From assembly GCA_005800815.1 (NCBI GenBank), contig SYEK01000006.1, positions 1 through 64,000 of the forward strand: 64,000 bases of DNA, in the 5' to 3' direction. Below the pieces are notes generated by a model, which saw nothing but the letters and a program-made list of their open reading frames with translations, ran no database searches and was not told the DNA's origin. The position numbers and the translations under genes were made by a program. The first letter of the stretch is position 1. Every line of letters starts with the position of its first letter. This stretch comes from Actinomycetota bacterium (GTDB taxonomy: Bacteria > Actinomycetota > Actinomycetes > Nanopelagicales > Nanopelagicaceae). This document shows positions 61,968 through 64,000 of the stretch, piece by piece.

Positions 61968-62552
61968 CTAGGGGTTTATCTCAAACTGGGGATCGACGAA
62001 GGCCAATAACTCGGGCGTCTTTGCCAGTTGTGCCAAATAGTCTTGAGGTGCATTATTTAAAAAATGATCCATTGTTACGATCACGAACAAAGCCGATGCG
62101 CGCACCACAATGGGACCAGTGAGGCTATCGAGTCGACCCTCTGCACTTGTGAATACCTTGCGTCTGACCTGTCCAGTTATTTTGGCGCTGATGTGCAGTG
62201 TGGAGCCAATTGGCACGGGCTTCAAGAAATCGGTTTCAAGGCGAGCGGTCACGGCAGGTGTACGGAGTAGCCACATCAACTTGCCGAGCGCCTCATCAAA
62301 TGCCAGTGATAACAAACCGCCGTGGGCCAATCCAGGGGCACCTTGATGATCCTGTGTCACAGTAAAGCGGGCAGTGATATCAACTCCCTGACCGGCATAG
62401 GCAACAAGATGCAGTCCCGTTGGGTGTTGATCGCCACAGCCGAAACAGTGGCCAAAATGAGATGGAATCTTTGAACCAATGGCCGGAGCCTTTGGGTGGC
62501 GCTCTGGAATCAGCGCTCCCTCTGGCGCAATGGTGCTGGCGATACGACTCAT
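61968..62552 (-). CDS. PaaI-like hotdog-fold thioesterase
   Basis: A 194-residue protein with the hotdog motif DHQGAPGLAHGGLLSLAFDEALG (about 90-112), where HGG precedes the catalytic acidic residue, and an N-terminal HFGHCFGCGDQHPTGL typical of the actinobacterial PaaI/YbgC group. It should hydrolyse an acyl-CoA; the substrate is unknown. ATG 62552 is chosen over TTG 62558 because of its -10. It heads an operon with dut and DUF3159. Confidence 0.87.
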   Translation of the reverse strand: MSRIASTIAPEGALIPERHPKAPAIGSKIPSHFGHCFGCGDQHPTGLHLVAYAGQGVDITARFTVTQDHQGAPGLAHGGLLSLAFDEALGKLMWLLRTPAVTARLETDFLKPVPIGSTLHISAKITGQVRRKVFTSAEGRLDSLTGPIVVRASALFVIVTMDHFLNNAPQDYLAQLAKTPELLAFVDPQFEINP

Positions 62553-62558
62553 GGGCAA

Positions 62559-62564
62559 AGAGTA
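62559..62564 (-). promoter_or_regulatory. Leaderless -10 of the PaaI-like gene
   Basis: TACTCT on the minus strand ends 6 bases before ATG 62552. It is 5 bp from the opposing DUF3093 -10. Confidence 0.6.
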
Positions 62565-62569
62565 TCCGA

Positions 62570-62575
62570 TACCGT
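62570..62575 (+). promoter_or_regulatory. Leaderless -10 of the DUF3093 gene
   Basis: TACCGT ends 7 bases before ATG 62583. Confidence 0.6.
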
Positions 62576-62582
62576 AACTCCT

Positions 62583-63017
62583 ATGCGTTATCGTGAAGTT
62601 ATTCGAATGCCCCTCTGGCTATTGGCGCTGATCTATCTCTTCCTCCTCTCACTTGTAATCTCCATCTGGGCGGCTCTTGGAAACAATGCCGCTCTAATAT
62701 CTTTGATCATCTGTACAGGGCTATTGATTGTAATTGCGATTAAGAGCGCCTTGGTCATTGAGATAGATGAGCAGGAGTTACGAGTAGGTCGAGCCCATAT
62801 CGCATTGAAGTTTTTAGGACAGTCACACGCTCTATCTAGTCAACAGGTTCGTGTCTTGCGCACCCGTGATGCAGATCCAGCGGCCTTTCTTGGAATACGA
62901 TTCTGGTCATCAACTGGTGTGCGCATTGAGATTAACGATGCCCGTGATAGGACACCGTACTGGTTAGTCACAACTAATAATGCGCAGAAATTCGTGAAAT
63001 ACTTAGGGCCGAGTTAG
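62583..63017 (+). CDS. DUF3093 membrane protein
   Basis: A 144-residue actinobacterial protein of unknown function with two N-terminal helices (about 9-33 and 36-55) and a soluble C-terminal domain. The end DARDRTPYWLVTTNNAQKFV is the family signature. It is usually found beside dut and DUF4193, as here. ATG 62583 is set by its -10; the longer upstream frame would run through the divergent promoter. It ends in a TTAG convergent overlap with DUF4193. Confidence 0.9.
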   Translation: MRYREVIRMPLWLLALIYLFLLSLVISIWAALGNNAALISLIICTGLLIVIAIKSALVIEIDEQELRVGRAHIALKFLGQSHALSSQQVRVLRTRDADPAAFLGIRFWSSTGVRIEINDARDRTPYWLVTTNNAQKFVKYLGPS

Positions 63018-63310
63018 GCACATTCGCTACAAACGGCCTTTGCACCCTCACCCTTAGCAAGTTGGGTAATGTGATGAACCAAGAAGCAGCGTGAACAAGT
63101 GAACTCGTCCTCTTGCTTGGGAACGACACGAACGGCCAACTGCTCACCCGACAAATCTGCCCCAGGAAGTTCGAGAGTCTCTGCCGCCTCTGCCTCATCG
63201 ACATCGATCTGACCGGATTGAGCATCAACACGCTGGGCCTTGAGCTCCTCTAACGACTCCTCGTGGAGCTCTTCATCTGTCTTTCTGGGGGTGTCGTAGT
63301 CTGTTGCCAC
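63014..63310 (-). CDS. DUF4193 zinc-ribbon-like protein
   Basis: A 98-residue actinobacterial protein. The acidic N-terminal half starts ATDYDTPRKTDEELHEESLEELK; the C-terminal half has two CxxC pairs, CSRC and CSEC, able to bind zinc, with LVHH between them. The function is unknown; a nucleic-acid or protein-binding role is a guess. GTG 63310 is preferred over GTG 63319 because it gives the family start and has GGGAG just upstream. Confidence 0.88.
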   Translation of the reverse strand: MATDYDTPRKTDEELHEESLEELKAQRVDAQSGQIDVDEAEAAETLELPGADLSGEQLAVRVVPKQEDEFTCSRCFLVHHITQLAKGEGAKAVCSECA

Positions 63311-63408
63311 TACTCCCACCCCGATTCTTATCTCAGATTTGCGACCTGCGGGCGCATCATGGCCTATTTTCGCTCTTCCTGGTTATTCCAACACGCCGCG
63401 TGGGGAGG

Positions 63409-64000
63409 TTATTCCAGACTCTCTCCAGCCTTTTCTATCGCCTGGGCCAATCCAGCGTCTACCCGAGCGTGAATCACAGTTCCAGCCTCGACATACTCCT
63501 GTGAAAAAATCTCCCCTTTTTCATGGATGGCATGAATGAGATCACCTCGGTTATAGGAGATTACAGTCTTGATTTCAACACTCGGATGCGGAAGTGAGCT
63601 TTCGATCGCATGCACCAGGGCCTGCACGCCAAAACCTGTGCGAACTGAGAATGCAAAGCTATTAGGCTCCCTGCGCAAAATTTCCATCACTACGGCAGAG
63701 TCGGCAATATCTACCTTGTTGATTGCGATGATCTCTGGGATCTTATCCCCGCCTATCTCTGCGATGACTTGACGCACTGCACGGATCTGCTCAAAGGGAT
63801 CTGCATGCGACCCATCGACAACATGCACGATGACATCTGCTCCTGATACCTCCTCCAGTGTTGATTTGAATGCATCGATTAGTTGGTGTGGAAGGTGACG
63901 AACAAAGCCAACGGTGTCACTGAGTGTGTAGATCCGACCCTCACTTGTCTGTGACTTTCGAACTGTTGGATCCAGTGTCGCAAAAAGAGCGTTTTCAACA
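63409..64000 (-). CDS. hflX: GTPase HflX, C-terminal part (runs off the window)
   Basis: The gene is read from its stop at 63409 to the window edge, about 197 codons; its N-terminal half lies beyond 64000. Seen are the switch I region NALFATLDPTVR, the G3 motif DTVGFV, HLPHQLIDAFKSTLEEV, HVVDGSH and the G4 motif NKVD, all typical of HflX, which binds and splits ribosomes under stress. The C-terminal region has the usual short tail. The bases between it and DUF4193 (63320-63408) show no other feature. Confidence 0.93.
   Translation of the reverse strand, partial: VENALFATLDPTVRKSQTSEGRIYTLSDTVGFVRHLPHQLIDAFKSTLEEVSGADVIVHVVDGSHADPFEQIRAVRQVIAEIGGDKIPEIIAINKVDIADSAVVMEILRREPNSFAFSVRTGFGVQALVHAIESSLPHPSVEIKTVISYNRGDLIHAIHEKGEIFSQEYVEAGTVIHARVDAGLAQAIEKAGESLE

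Overview
The window reads as a compact, streamlined chromosome segment of an actinobacterium (Actinomycetota). The evidence is a set of families largely confined to that phylum (DUF3000, DUF3043, DUF3093, DUF3159, DUF4191 and DUF4193 proteins), a bcc-aa3 respiratory supercomplex with a diheme QcrC, inositol-3-phosphate synthase with a PimB-like mannosyltransferase, and actinobacterial gene order (ctaE-qcrCAB with ctaC-ctaD-ctaF; lpd-sucB-TIGR01777-lipB-lipA; rnd-thiolase-fadJ-dxs-acnA). Roughly even base composition, almost no intergenic DNA and overlapping gene ends suggest a small-genome freshwater lineage such as the acI/Nanopelagicales group; that placement is inference. There are no rRNAs, insertion sequences, prophage or CRISPR arrays.

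Layout. 1-3.8 kb: end of a probable tRNA-Cys, a cupin, tRNA-Val(GAC), an SMR efflux protein, an acetyltransferase, an esterase, trpD and a receiver-like protein. 3.9-13.1 kb: the respiratory block ctaE-qcrCAB facing ctaC-ctaD-ctaF, plus a PfkB kinase and an ErpA-type Fe-S protein. 13.1-28.7 kb: aldo/keto reductase, gcvT, pepA and the lipoate module (lpdA, E2, lipB, lipA), with two oxidoreductases, an MMPL transporter, an acyltransferase and DUF4191. 28.7-36.3 kb: glnA with a strong terminator, an unusually short NhaA, an NCS1 permease, two lipid-type enzymes, a lone LuxR HTH protein, ino1 and PadR. 36.3-48.2 kb: LysE exporter, a PD-(D/E)XK protein with cysteine clusters, a second acyltransferase, ROK glucokinase, FadD, a sensor-less histidine kinase with its regulator, PimB, an NlpC/P60 hydrolase, a RibD-like reductase and DUF3000. 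48.2-64 kb: RNase D, an FTR1 iron permease behind a perfect inverted repeat, beta-oxidation enzymes, dxs, aconitase, an RNA methyltransferase, two TrkA proteins, dut, a thioesterase and the C-terminal part of HflX.

The most unusual signal is regulatory. In 27 genes a TANNNT hexamer lies exactly 6 or 7 bases before the start codon, the arrangement of leaderless actinobacterial promoters; four more genes have near matches. The rule also fixes several start codons (pepA, SMR, PaaI, the receiver-like protein). In three places the stop codon of the upstream gene supplies the first three bases of the next gene's -10. In three divergent pairs two -10 elements stand back to back, 4-6 bp apart. Eleven of thirteen convergent protein-gene pairs overlap, seven of them by exactly 4 nt. 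Perfect inverted repeats cover the -35 position of efeU and of ctaE and are candidate operators.
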